NCBI RefSeq assembly: GCF_034702125.1
Contig: NC_085857.1
Coordinates: 49,857,015 to 49,921,014 of the forward strand
Length of the DNA: 64,000 nt
Direction of reading: 5' to 3'
DNA from: Engraulis encrasicolus
Taxonomy: Eukaryota; Chordata; Actinopteri; Clupeiformes; Engraulidae
The position numbers were made by a program, and so were the translations under genes. The notes under the pieces are model-generated. The model saw nothing but the letters and a program-made list of their open reading frames with translations. It did not search any database and was not told the origin of the DNA. Below, piece after piece: positions 45,763 through 59,189 of the stretch. Position 1 is the stretch's first letter. Every line of letters starts with the position of its first letter.

Positions 45763-46171
45763 AGGGACAGTTTGGTCAATTTCAACATGCAGTTGTATTG
45801 CTCACGCTACCCTTGACTTGTCAGTACCTGGTGATGCCACATTTTTCCGCTCAGCCCTTTCCGAGATATGAGCAATTCTAATGGGGGCAGCGTTTGTTTA
45901 CATTTTTAAAAAATGAAACATAGGCCAACTCCAAATATTTTCCCAAAAGGTACTGCTGTTTGCTAGTTGTCTGCTGATGTTTTATAACCTTTTGGATGTT
46001 TTTGGGAATAAATAAAAATGTTTTTTGAAATGTAAACAAAGAGCTGCCCCCATTACAATGACCAGGATCTCGGAAACGGCTGAAGAAGAAGAAAAAAAAT
46101 TCTCAGGCACTGACAAGTCCAGGGTAGTGTGAGCATTACAACTGCATGTTGAAATTGACCAAACTGTCCCT
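45763..46171. mobile_element. Kolobok/Angel-like MITE, TTAA target
   Basis: It starts AGGGACAGTTTGGTCAATTT and ends with the complement (GACCAAACTGTCCCT). TTAA lies on both sides (45759-45762, 46172-46175). The arms of about 100 bp can form a hairpin. Partial copies occur at 24211, 27340, 32680 and 36486. TTAA duplications fit Kolobok and piggyBac-type elements. Confidence 0.8.
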
Positions 46172-46998
46172 TTAACCCACTAAGACACGGGGCCTGTTAT
46201 TGACTTGCTGTTGCCATAGTGTAGTGTGTAGTGCCATAGTTGAAGCCAATGTTTATTACAGTGATCCACTCGCGGAATGGTGTGCTTCATTGAGGTACTA
46301 TAAGAACTGGAGAGAGTGAATAAGTTTCACCTTCAGTCATTTCAATGGGAAATGCTAGGCTAGTGAATTCAGCCAAAATTTAACCATTTTTCCAGTTTCC
46401 AAAATTGAGTTATTTCCGCCGCCAGTTTACTCAGCCAATTACGTGTCACGTTACTGACTGACTTACGTTTGACTAGAAATGTCACAGCAATAAAGTTTCC
46501 CAGCTATCAGCCTGGCTACAACAACTTTTGGGGGACTGTTTTTCATTCACTATCCCAATTGCAAATGAGAAAAAGTCGTAACAATTGAGCTTTTGAAAAA
46601 AGATATTGAAATATAATGCTGTTGTCAGTGATATCATCATGACATATTACTTCCTAGTACGAGGCCACAAGCAGTGGCGTAAGCAAGGTCGCATATTGGA
46701 ACGCACACCTGGTGTTAACATGCTGTGAGAAGAGCTGATACTGACTGATTTGCCACATCAGAGACACTTGTATGTATTCATCTATTAATGTTGTTAGACT
46801 TTGTTGTAATTGATGATACATTGATTGATGAAACAGTGTAAAAGTAAATGTTGTAACAATAGCAAAAACGATTTTCTGAACATGTTAGAATGTTGCCTAA
46901 ATGTTAGCCATACTGTAGGTCAGTTTAGGCTCTGCAGTTAATATTGAATGTCAAGGTCATTAGCTTAGCTTGTTCTTGTTCTATTTTATGAAAGTTAA

Positions 46999-47352
46999 AG
47001 GGACACTGTGCAGGAAATGGTCAAAAAGGCTACTGCAACTATGGTGCTCATTGAAACTGGGCTGCCTATTGCCAAATTTGATGTTTACATGAAAGTTTAC
47101 TAAGTAATAAACACATATTTTCTAGTATGGTCCAAGCACAGTCATTTTTGCAGCTAAAAATGGCTATTTCTGGAAATTCAAAATGGCGGACCATGGAGAA
47201 GATCCCCCTTTTCATGTATGAAAAGTGCAATTTTTCCAGTCATAATGAATACTTTTGATGGTGGTGGTAAGTATTCATGAAAAAGGTGACATTAGTGAAT
47301 GGGTAGCATGTATTCTGGAAATAAACATTTAAAAATCTCACAGAGTGTCCCT
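46999..47352. mobile_element. Second TTAA-flanked MITE
   Basis: It starts AGGGACACTGTGCAGGAAAT and ends CACAGAGTGTCCCT, with TTAA at 46995-46998 and 47353-47356. It is a different family from 45763-46171 internally; fragments occur at 2995-3060 and 19605-19881. Confidence 0.78.
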
Positions 47353-48280
47353 TTAAGTATCTCTTAGCCTACATAGAAACTTGATAAAACCCATTTTTTG
47401 TACGTGTGGATCCACAGACTGGAGGCTCAGGGGTAAAACAGGACAGAGACAGTCCTGGAGGAGCATCTCTCCATAATAGATTGTACGTACTGACTGGAAT
47501 ATGGCCATTGCAAGGATCCCCTTGGAAGAGTACTGAAAGACATTCAGCGCCAGTATAGGGTGTTGTGTGTCCATGTCTCTCACTCTTTCTCGTTCTCTCT
47601 CACGCTCTCTCTCAGCCTGTGTGTGTGTGCCGACAGAGGAAGCCTTGCACTACTGAGTGAAGACCACAAGAGCTCCACGGACACCAGATGAATGGAGACC
47701 ATCACAGCATATAGCGTGGGGTGAGAGCCAGCAGTTTTGCCGCCCAGTATTCTCCTTCTCATCAGCCTGATCTCCAAAGCACACGGAAGTGCTTTCTATA
47801 GGCTATTACCACAGCACTGTGTTAACTCTATCATTAGAAAATACATACCAAATGCTAATCCTAAACAAAATAATGCTGTAGCAATTTAAGTTGTGCCCTG
47901 ACCAAAACATTCCCTAACCTTAACCTGTCATTAAAGACATATTTTTGAGAAATACCTTTTCCAGTTGGTTGCTAGGCTATCAAACTCATATAATGAATGA
48001 AAGAAAACTAACTGTGCCCAGACCAAAACAATCCCTAACCCTAACCTGTCAGTAAGAAATGTTTTTTTTAGACAAAATATTTGAAATGAGAAAAATCCTG
48101 AGAAAGCACAAGACTGTGGAAATAGCCTATAGGCCTAGAAAGCACTTCAAACAATTCCGTGTCCACACTGTAAAAAATGCCTGTTGAAATTACGGCAAAA
48201 AACTGTCAAATTGCAACAGTCAGTGACCGTAAAATGTAAAACAGTTTATCTCTGTACTAAATATGGCAAGCCACTATTTA

Positions 48281-48540
48281 GTCAAAAAGCGCTACATAAC
48301 TTTATTTTTGACAGGTGTCATATGTAGAAAATACTGGACTGTTCTCTGTAAACGGAGATATTGGAAAATACCGTTAAGTGAGATGAAGTAGTCAAGAAAC
48401 GGTACATAACTTTATTTTTCACTGGTGTCAATATGTAGAAAATACTGAACTGTTCACTGAAAAGAAAATATTGGAAAATACAGTTAAGTGAAGATGAAGT
48501 AGTCAAGAAACGGTACATGACTTTATTTTTCACTGGTGTA
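48281..48540. repeat. Tandem repeat, about 110-bp period, 2.3 copies
   Basis: The units start at 48281, 48391 and 48502 with GTCAARAARCGSTACATRAC and continue through TGTAGAAAATACTGRACTGT. No coding role is seen. Confidence 0.8.
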
Positions 48541-49474
48541 CACATATGTACACAGCAAATTTACCAGAGTTCGATTGATCAGAGTTAGACTGGTGTTCAG
48601 CCAAAATATGAACATCAAGAGTTGCAGCAACACAAAATGTTATTTGACTCCTCTGGATCAGAGTTGTTCAGCTAAGAGAGCTAGAGAGTTAATGTTTAAC
48701 TCCCTTGAGAGTTATGAAAAACATGCCTCCCCAATTTTCAAATGTTTTGGCAACATGAGCAGCCATTTTTGTTGAGTCCCCTATAAGTGAACCAAACTCA
48801 ATCATCTGTTAGTGAACCAAATTGTGAACCAACAGACAAAGAACTCTGTTCTGCTTTTCTTCACATTGTGTATACTACAAAAAGTAGGTGCTCTTTCTGG
48901 TCGTGTTAGGCTTTTTGTCCTCTTTTAGTCCAATAGATCTCTTGTGATTGCACTTGTTCCAGGTGTAACTTGTCAAACAACTGATAGGCTGGTTGTAACA
49001 GGCAGAGTTTGATGTCAACACGCTATTTGATTAGTAGCCATCAATGAGTATTAACTTAGAGTACAACCCTCTGCATGTGTTGTAATTCATCCTGTGAAAA
49101 ATTCTCCACCGCAATATTTTTTTCCCTTATTGGACTTTGAGGCTTTGCCATCAGAGTTTTCGATTGAGAGGCAAATTGACACGGTAAACCTCTTCAAAAT
49201 TCAGAATATCTTTTTTTGCATTCCTCCTACCCAACAGAAAGCAATGGAGGTTATAATGAATTGAATATTAATTACTCCACAGAAAACATATTGCCTGTCT
49301 GCTTGGCTCCAGGTGCCTCCACATTGTAGATTTGACAACAATGAAGCTGGCAACTGAATAAACTGTGCAACAGTTAAGGACTGCAAATGGCAACAGTTTG
49401 CACATTTTGCAGTAATTCACTGTAACTTATTATTTCTCCGGTAACAGCCTACAGTTTAGCCTCATTTAATGTGT

Positions 49475-49770
49475 AAAATATACCTGTAGGCTAGTATAAT
49501 CTGAAAAAGTCTACCTGGGACAGTAATCCCTTGAGCTCTTAGAAGTAGCCCAGTCTATTTGAAACTGTCATTCTACCCCATCCGAATCAATCTATCAATC
49601 AATTCCTGACCTCACCTGAGTGCTAAGGGCTGTCATGCAATGATTAACTTACTGCCTGCACCTGCCAAATGCTTCATCACTCGGGTCACATGGTTCACTT
49701 GAACATGTATTTAAACAGGCACTGTTGCATTGTACTGCTCACTGGTTGCTAGCTAGCTAGCTGGCTGGCT
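49475..49770. repeat. Inverted copy of 40940-41225
   Basis: The blocks TTACTGTCCCAGGTAGAC, CCTGACCTCACCTGAGTGCT and GAACATGTATTTAAA appear in opposite orientation and order at 40940-41225. GGCCGGC words flank both copies. Confidence 0.75.
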
Positions 49771-49998
49771 GGCTGTAAGGCCGGCTGGCCGGCTGCTGGC
49801 CTGCCCTCACCTGGCCGGCCCGGCTAGCAGGTCACGTTGTAAGGGTGGCTGCATGGTGGCTTGCTAACTAGCTTGTTTGTTAGCTTGCTTGCCCCGCTAG
49901 CTTTGGCCTTCATTTTCCTTAAGGTTATTTTCAGGCCTTTTTTAAATAAAGAATGGATTTGCATACCCTTCATTGATGATACTAGACTGGTCCACCTG

Positions 49999-50027
49999 CC
50001 TGTGTGTGTGTGTGTGTGTGTGAGTGT

Positions 50028-50080
<53 letters not shown>
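49999..50080. repeat. (GT)n microsatellite
   Basis: GT units with two GA interruptions. Confidence 0.95.
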
Positions 50081-50082
<2 letters not shown>

Positions 50083-50419
50083 GGTACCTGCAGCAACTGC
50101 ATCCAAGTGGAGGTAGACAACAAAGACTGCTGAAAAATAAACAAATAGGCAGAATGGATAGAGAGAGAGAGACAGACAGAGAGACAGACAGACAAACACT
50201 GTTTTTGTATTACATCGTTTCATGGGACAACATTAATGAAATGTCATTGACACAATGAACAGTAGTCTGTAACAAGTTTCAGAGGCAGAGAACCAAAGTG
50301 CAGGTAAGGAGGGATGCAGACAGCCTTTAGGATCAGGGTGGATTTTAATTAACTCAAATAGAATGCAAAAGAACCAAGCACACAGAAGAGCAATACAAAA
50401 CAAAAACCTATATTAACCA

Positions 50420-51545
50420 GGCACGTGTGCTCAGATACAGCAGGGGAGGCAGTGCCTCACCAGCCCCATCCAGACATCATGAGAATGATGAGATGCAGTA
50501 AATGTGAATAATAGTAACAATAATAACTATTGTTTTTGAGTATCTGTACCATAACTTCCAATTGTGCAGTATTTAAACAGTTTCAATAATTTTCAATCAT
50601 TTTCGTGGCCAAAATCGTAATATTTGCCCATTTCATGTCAAACTGCTCCGAATACGCTGAACTTGGGGCAGCTCCAAGCCTTGCCTCACCCTGGATTGCG
50701 CAATCCCTTGTTAACAAGCTTGAGCACATGCACCATTTTGCTCGTTCTGTGTATGCAACCTCGTAATATTGTATTAAACGTTTTTATACACTTAATAGAA
50801 ATATGTATGGTGTGCCCTCATTTTCCTGATATTTTTTTTTACTATTTTCTATGTGTGATTATCATTTCTTTTCTATGAACGCAGTTGGATTTCCAAGGGG
50901 AAAAAAGATGTGATAAAGAATGGACGACCGACAGAACTTAAGGGTTTGCTGCAGGTGACCAGTCAGAAGATTAAAAACGACCCGATCATTTCAAAGTGAG
51001 TGGTACAACAGAAAAGATTGGCTATGTGGATGCCCTACAAGAAACCGCCTTTTTTGTTACACGTGTCTCTTGTTTGCAACCGGCGAGAATGTGTGGAAGA
51101 CCATTAGCATGGGATTTTGTGTGTTAAAAAATGTACCTAGGAGCCTCACGAAACACAAATCCTCTGCTACTCATATTCAATGCCAAATTGCTTTGAAGAC
51201 GTTCGGGGCGTCTCGGATAGATGTGGCTTTGGATGAACAGCACCGGCTAAAGTAACGTTAGCATGCACAACGCCAAAGTGAAGGAGAACCGTGAGATCTT
51301 AAAACGTCTCATTCAAGCAACCTGCTTCCTAGCCAAACTGGAAGAGTTCGCGTTTTGCGGTGGTGATGAGAGTACACACTCTGTCGAGCTGATGAATGAG
51401 ATCTCCGCCATTCTGCATGTTGCAAACAGGCATTGGCATTGAGAAGGACAGGCATCTGAGGCTAAGAAAAGACAAGGATTTCTAGGCTATGGCAAAGTCA
51501 CGGTCACGGATGTTTTCATCCAGAAAGAGCGATGCATGGACCTGA
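50420..51545 (+). pseudogene. hAT transposase fossil (ZMYM1-like, TTF-type zinc finger)
   Basis: A hAT-like terminus (AGCAGGGGAGGCAGTGCCTC) lies at about 50440. From 50885 the translation gives KKDVIKNGRPTELKGLLQ, a stop at 50998, then WYNRKDWLCGCPTR (another frame), LLFATGENVWKTISMGFCVL, SLTKHKSSATHIQCQ, ALKTFGASRIDVALDEQHRL, then after a further shift HNAKVKENREILKRLIQATC and FAFCGGDES. This is the TTF-type finger and following segment of ZMYM1-like hAT transposases. Several stops and shifts show it is dead. The catalytic C-terminal part is missing. Confidence 0.7.
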
Positions 51546-51599
51546 TGTACAAGTAAAGGTGTTTCCTATGTGTGTAAGGCCTGTGTTTGTGAGACCCGT

Positions 51600-51681
51600 G
51601 GGGAGAGAGAGAATCCGCCGTGATTCTGTCCGGTTTGTTCGCCGTGGTGCTCAGTGGTTTATGTGAGACCAGTGTTTTGAA

Positions 51682-51750
<69 letters not shown>

Positions 51751-51817
51751 AGCATCCGCCGTGATGCTGTTTGTCCACCTTGGTGCTGTGTGGTTTATGT
51801 GAGACCACAGTTTGAAT

Positions 51818-51901
<84 letters not shown>

Positions 51902-52030
51902 TTTGAGTATCCGCCATGATGCTCTCCGGTTTGTCCGCCTTGCTTGGTGCTGTGTGGTTTATGTGAGACCACTTTTTGAATCCTGTGTGTGTGTGTGTGC
52001 GTGCGTGCGTGTGTGTGTTTGTGTGTGAGA
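51600..52030. repeat. Compound minisatellite: about 80-bp unit alternating with (GT)n
   Basis: A unit reading ATCCGCCRTGATGCTST, TTTGTCC, GGTGCTGTGTGGTTTATGTG and AGACCA… then TTTGAATC is followed each time by a long GT tract (51686-51748, 51822-51898, 51983-52020). Three full units and one diverged first unit are visible. Confidence 0.85.
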
Positions 52031-52079
52031 CAGAGAGAGAGAGAGAGATCTAATAGCATTTTCTCTACAGAAAGGCAGT

Positions 52080-52680
52080 ATGTTTTAATATCGTTGGCTT
52101 GCTACCGAAACCGCCTAAGGAGATTTTTGCAGAACTTTACTCCCCTACCACTTTTGCATCATCCTGTCATCCTGTCTGTGTCATTGGTCCATTACAAACA
52201 GTACCTGTCTAAGATGTTAATTTATTTTCTTTATTTATTTTGAGTGAAGATGCAAGTCAAACATGAACATGAAAACTAAACACTTTAAAATGAATTATTT
52301 GATGCAGCACAACAAGAACAATTATTTTGATAGTTATACTATTCTTTTTATTTTTATTCCAAACTTTAATCCTGGAAATGGTGAATGACTGAAATATTTT
52401 TGTAGATCTTGTAATGGTCTAGCATGCTGGTAAATCTCATATCTATCAACATATTTTCTCGGTTTTATTTTACTTTCTACTACTGTCAGTCATGGTAGTT
52501 TTCATTGTTAACATTATTTACATCACATCCAAAGTAAAGCACTCTGAGACATTGTCATTGTGCCAGAGCAATTGTCATAATGGTAATACATTCATTGCTC
52601 ATGCCAGGACAGATCTGGCTTGCAGTGAAACACAGAGTAAGCATTGTAGTGGCGACCAATCTCCACTGTGGACCGACTGA
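52080..52680. repeat. Direct copy of 41270-42030
   Basis: GGCTTGCTACCRAAACCGCC, CATCATCCTGTCATCCTGTC and ACAGTACCTGTCTAAGATGT are shared in order over about 550 bp. Family unknown. Confidence 0.78.
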
Positions 52681-53389
52681 GAACCGTGCCGGTGCCTGTT
52701 CCTAATCCCGTACCTAATCTCGAACTGGCCGTCGTGCTCACACCATAGATTTTAGCGTTTGTGAACTGGAAAGTTGGTTCGCAATGCGAACCGCAAATTA
52801 CTAGGTTTTTCTCTGCGAACCGTGACGACAGCGTGACCGTCAGCAGGTTCATCCAGGTAACGCAGTCACGTGCGGGAAAAGTTCAGAGCCCGGTATTAAC
52901 ACGGGCCGTTCGCAGATAAGCACTGTAGAGCTGAACGTAACTGGTGCGGGCACCGGCTCCAGCTCCGTTCTGGTCGGCCTGAAAAAGTCCTACTAGTTTT
53001 GTTATTATTATTTTTTTTAAATAGCTCTTTCAAAATGTGTCTTATATGTATATACATCCAAAAATCATATTTTCCCCTTTAAACAGCAATATCCTTTTAA
53101 GCTCCTATTGAGAATCCTCAAAGGTGCCTCTGTTTGCTATCACATCAATTCAAACACTGCATGGAAATGGCTGAGTGAAATCCACAGTACTTACATGCAA
53201 CCGCAGTAGCCACACTCTTCATCCCCGCTATTGGACATTTGACCCTCTCCATTACCTTGGAATCCAGTCACCTTCAGACCAGCTAAGAGGGACAGCTTGC
53301 CACCTCCAGACAAGCTGGTGTCAACTGCTGACAGTTAGAGGATGGCGGAACGATATAGTCTTGTGCTCCCCCAGGTCCTGATACCTGTG

Positions 53390-54520
<1,131 letters not shown>

Positions 54521-54756
54521 TCCATACCCGTGCTACGAAATATGTCTCCAGGGCTGGACAGGGGCCAGATAAAGAGTGCAGGCCCTTTTTGAGTGAAAAG
54601 GAGTGCAGGCCTCCCCCCCTACCTCTGTCTCTACCTACATTGAGGGTGGGCCAATGGCCAAAAAAAAAAAAAACAGCCCGTGAGAGCTGCCAGACCACTG
54701 GAAAATAACCTTTATGCCGGATGACCAGTTCAGCCCTGATCTGTCTCAGTCAGTCT

Positions 54757-54757
<1 letters not shown>

Positions 54758-54834
<77 letters not shown>

Positions 54835-54850
54835 TGTGTGTGTGTGTGTA
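54758..54850. repeat. (GT)n microsatellite
   Basis: Long GT tract with a CGCG interruption near 54830. Confidence 0.95.
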
Positions 54851-55012
54851 GGTCATCAGTTGGCATCCCTTTGCCCAAAACTCACACGGCCAGATGCAAA
54901 TCTGCTTTTCCAGTGAACACAGATAAAAATATACAAGTACACAATAGACCCGTTCAGAGTCGACGTCATCATGAATGCATGCGCATCGTGGACTCAAACA
55001 CACCAGAGATAT

Positions 55013-55215
55013 TGGGTCTTTCTCAAATGCAAGGCCAGTGTCCTTCCAAGTGTATCAGCCTAATTAGGCACGCCCAGTGATTGGATACCCTTTATTAGTC
55101 ATACCCAGTGATTGGATATTCTGTAGAGTTCACCAAAAAGTATCCAATCACTGGGCGTGACTAATTAGGCTGATACACTTGGAAGGACACTGGCCTTGCA
55201 TTTGAGAAAGACCCA
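55013..55215. mobile_element. Foldback / palindromic MITE
   Basis: Arms 55013-55090 and 55137-55215 are near-perfect complements (GGGTCTTTCTCAAATGCAAG opposite its complement) with a loop of about 46 nt that contains another partial copy of CCCAGTGATTGGATA. No clear target duplication was found. Confidence 0.78.
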
Positions 55216-55738
55216 TTGTAAGACTCCACTTTTCTGGGTGGTACTGCACTCTAGGGGGAGTGCAGACTTCATTCAGAAAGAACGGGCAGCTGCGCTCAGA
55301 GGCGTATCTCGACAGTGGCCACTAGGAGATTCTGTATGTAATACTGGGTGACAGTGCAGACACTAAAGAGAGAAAAACTGCCGTTCTGAAGCGTGTACGT
55401 TGATAAAAAATAGATTCCGAAAAGTACACTTGTTATGCTATTTTGAGAGGGAAGAGGCTGTTCCAGAAGCATATGAGATGTTTGTTGTTACAAGACATTA
55501 AACTACTGACTGGACTGATGACATCGCCAGGAATACCCATGTCCGTGGTGCCCACTGCATATCTGAGGTTAGCGTGAACATCCGTTATCTTATTTCGGAA
55601 ACACCTGTCGAGTCTCTGTACAAGTGAATGGAGCATGGGCGGTTTTGAGGCGGCGGTGCGCACGCAGCCAAAGTACGCCATACCTGTTTACAACCTCTAA
55701 AGGGGTCTATACACAAACATAATTTCCTGAGAATTTGG

Positions 55739-55739
<1 letters not shown>

Positions 55740-55825
<86 letters not shown>
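55740..55825. repeat. (CA)n microsatellite
   Basis: Uninterrupted CA tract. Confidence 0.95.
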
Positions 55826-55826
<1 letters not shown>

Positions 55827-55952
55827 TTATATCTTTGTGGGGTCCTTGTCGGGCCCTGCCTATCTTTGTGGGGGCCTTCCGTTCATATTATCCCTAGCAA
55901 TAGCTAAAGAATGCTAAACTGTGCCCAAACCAAAACAATCCCTAACACCTAA

Positions 55953-58102
55953 CCAGGGGTGGATTTCTCGAATCCGACCAAAATTAGCCTTCGGACCAAG
56001 TAAGTACGAACGAAGTCCGACACAACAACTAACCAACAACTATGATTTCTCGAAAGCCTCAAACCAACAAAGTCCGATGTAGGTACGAAGTAAGTCCGAT
56101 GAAATTCCAACCAAGTAAGTTCAGACGCACGATGAAGTTTTGTCTCGCCTCAGCTCGGGTGCATTTTGTTGCAAAGCAGTGACGCTGTACCACACAGTGC
56201 CTGTCAAATTCAGGCTATACATCTATCAAAGTCCACAAATCTTTGTCAACACAATCATGTCCCCGACTTCACCCCTCTTCAACTGCAGTTACCAAATGCG
56301 ACATTACAATCCACCATGTATTATTTTTACTTAGGTTTTGCATATAATGTTTAATATTGTAGGCTATAGCCTACCACTAATATGGAAGCACGGTTGGTGG
56401 GTGAGTGGTTCGAATGTTGGCATTCCATACACGTTTGCCGTTTCCTTATCGGAGGCGTGAGTTCAATCCCCGGCTATATAATAACCACCCATCACATCTT
56501 TTTTCCAGAACGGCAAGCGAAGTCATTCTCACGCTCATGGGCAACGCAACACTTTCAACAGGTCATGGCCAGGCAGATTGCAGTTAAATGCTGCTTGAAA
56601 TGATAACTGAAATTACGCTTGAGAATTAATAAAACATATCAGAATGTTTATTTAATTTTCCAGTCTGCACGCGTCTTTACGCGCAATGTAAGCGGGTGGA
56701 ACTGCCATTATTGCCGTTGTACATAAAGACGCGCAGGAAGGGACCTATGGAAGGGGCCGTTAATGTCTGTAAACATGGCACATTCAAAGTCCTTCAACGT
56801 CGGAAAATACCTGTTAACACAATCATATCCCCAAAATCCACCCCATTAAATGCAATAACCAAATGTCGGTCTACACATCACCATCAATGAAGAGCAATGG
56901 GCGGTGAATGGTAAGCGCGAAGGCATTTTCAGTGTGACACGATTTCGATTCCCTCAGTAAGATAGGCCTACATTAAACGCAGGTGCCTATTCCTCTGCGC
57001 AACTGTTTATCCAACCTCAACTTCGTGCGCCATGGCGCTATTTGGAGTGTGCTCACTGCTGAAACAACATTTGCTTTAACAGTAGCCTATTGGCCGGCTG
57101 CTTGTGACAGACTTGTATTACAATAGTAGAATTGAAATGAAACGAAGAATATGAATGCTATGACATAAGACCTAGTAACGCTGTCCTATTCTTGTCATCA
57201 CGCCCGCCTTTCCGAGTGCCTTTCCATTACGCACTATTTCAACATACTAGGGCAGTTGCATAATGTCCATTTTTGAACTTGTTGTAGCCTACGATGTAGT
57301 TTGGAGTTCTTGTGGACTAAGGCATAGCCTACAATGCAAGGAATAGGCCTACAAGAAGGATCACCGCACACTGGTGCCTTTTAAAAATAACAGTGAATAG
57401 CGCATTTCGCAATGGCAACTTATAGGCCACATGTGTTTCCATGTAGCCTATGCTTGTTGGAGTTTAATCAAAATGTGCTATTGGCTTTGTTATGTGTGGA
57501 GATATGTGAGCAATTAAATAATCTGCATTCATGCGAGATGCTGCTTTTGGTGTGGGTTCAAATCCCGATGGTAATCAAACGGTTCTTTTTTGGCGCAGCT
57601 TTGATTGATCGGAGCCCGTGAAGCACGATAGTGGAACATATAATTTCCTACTATATTTGGACAATATTTTTATCCCCTATTTGAATATTGTGTTGGTGGG
57701 TTTTTTTTTTCAGCCCTGTTCGTAACATGACTAGACATTTGGTGTAGTATGGGTCGGAGGCTTGTGCACTTGGTGGCAGTAATCGATCGATGTTGCTTGA
57801 ACTCTGCCTGAACCCGCCCCAAACCACGAGCAAGAGTGACGTGCTTCCCAAAACAAAGGTGAACTAGCTAACCATGCTAGTCGTTCCAATTCCGACAGTA
57901 GTACTAACGAACAGCCCCTACTTCGTTTTGCAGGAACACCTGCGTCGTTCGCACCAACATCGGACGAACGACTAACTACATTACTTGTAAACATTGGTAC
58001 TTTGTAAGTCTTAACGAAGTGTTCCAGAAACAGTTTTGTCGCAGCTGGGTCGTTAGTTGCTACCTTAGTTAGCAACGAAGGTTTCGAGAACGGTAGCCCT
58101 GG
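55953..58102. mobile_element. Possible 2.15-kb TIR element
   Basis: The left end CCAGGGGTGGATTTCTCGAA and the right end, inverted, CCAGGGCTACCGTTCTCGAA share CCAGGG and TTCTCGAA. Near both ends are many short words on the theme CCAAGTAAGT / AACGAACGAC. The target duplication is unclear. A tRNA-headed SINE lies inside (56383-56480). Confidence 0.5.
56383..56480 (+). repeat. tRNA-like SINE head
   Basis: GGTGGGTGAGTGGTTCGAAT (A-box-like) is followed by GGCGTGAGTTCAATCCCCGG (B-box-like). The anticodon arm does not fold convincingly by eye, so it is probably a SINE rather than a tRNA gene. Confidence 0.45.
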
Positions 58103-58523
58103 CAGTGAGGAAGATGTTTTTACACTTTTACTTTTACCAGTAACAACAAAAATATCCCAGAAAAAGGGGTCAAAACATTAAAATGTGTCTCGCGACGAGA
58201 CCTTGGACCTCGCAGAACTCGCAGATGCATGAATACAGTGTTGGTTTGTGGCCACTCCCATGCGACTTTTGACGAGCGCAGTTGCAGAAGTCTAATCGGA
58301 CCTTAACTCACAAAAACAAAAAACAACAATAATACTCACTGGGAGTTGTTGCAGCCTGAGTTGTTGACGTCACAACTATATGTGGATAGTTATAGAAATA
58401 ATACCAAATACAAATATAATGAAATACGTTGGTACTTGCAATGCCAATCTGAATATTATATATATATATAATATATAGAGAGGAGGTTTAGACACCAAGA
58501 TTAAGACTAGTACAGTATTTTAC

Positions 58524-58856
58524 CCGTCACGCGAAGTTCAACCCCTGGACTTTGAACCCACGTCTGCCCCTTAGTCTCCACTCTACAGTAGTACGCTCTG
58601 CTGTCTGATGTGTTCAGCGCGCTGATGTTCAAGGCGCATGTCTGGGTGCCATCCCGGCAGTCCACACTGACTCTGCCCACGTAGAGAGGGTCAAGGGCAA
58701 GGTCAGGCCAGGGCTTCAATGGAACGAGAGTCCAGAATGCTTTCTTGAATACCAGGTGACTGGGGAAGGTGTAGGAGCAGAACAGATGAGCTGTTGATCC
58801 CACTGTTGCGTTGACATATGTAGCTGCATAGGTCATGTTCCACTGACCATGCACTC
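58524..58856 (-). CDS. Siglec/CD22-like V-set Ig exon
   Basis: This is a 333-nt exon, phase 1-1, ATTTCAG|GAGT to ACGG|GTAAAA. It encodes WNMTYAATYVNATVGSTAHL, LFCSYTFPSHL, FWTLVPLK, YVGRVSVDC, TCALNISALNTSDSRAYYCR and SPGVELRVTG. Cysteines on the B, E and F strands, a Trp on the C strand and the YYCRVE motif resemble the N-terminal V-set of siglecs and CD22, where an F-strand Arg contacts sialic acid. It could be the distal domain of the SRCR/Ig receptor (same strand and phase) or a separate gene. No signal-peptide exon was found. Ligand binding is inference. Confidence 0.7.
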
Positions 58857-58881
58857 CTGAAATATACGCACACACACGTGC

Positions 58882-59006
<125 letters not shown>

Positions 59007-59024
59007 TACACACACACGTACAGG

Positions 59025-59185
59025 TGACACAGTTATCACCACTGAAGCGTTGACAAATGTGACTGCATAGGTGAGGTAACACATGCACGGGCACGCACTA
59101 ACACACACACGCACGCACACAAGCACACACACACAAAGGGGACACAGTAGATCCCATTGAAGCGGTGACAGATGTGGACTAGGTA
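59025..59185 (-). pseudogene. Two partial duplicates of the V-set exon start
   Basis: At 59028-59085 the minus strand encodes YLTYAVTFVNASVVIT, aligning with MTYAATYVNATVGST of the intact exon. At 59140-59185 a second, more decayed piece encodes STSVTASMGST in one frame. Both stop after about 20 residues and run into CA-rich sequence. Confidence 0.6.
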
Positions 59186-59189
59186 AACT

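Noticed and set aside
47353..47777. Two short minus-strand frames as extra receptor exons
   Set aside because: No cysteine pattern of SRCR or Ig, no matching splice phases.
57540..57580. Possible tRNA gene around GGTGTGGGTTCAAATCCCG
   Set aside because: B-box only; no acceptor stem or A-box at the right distance.
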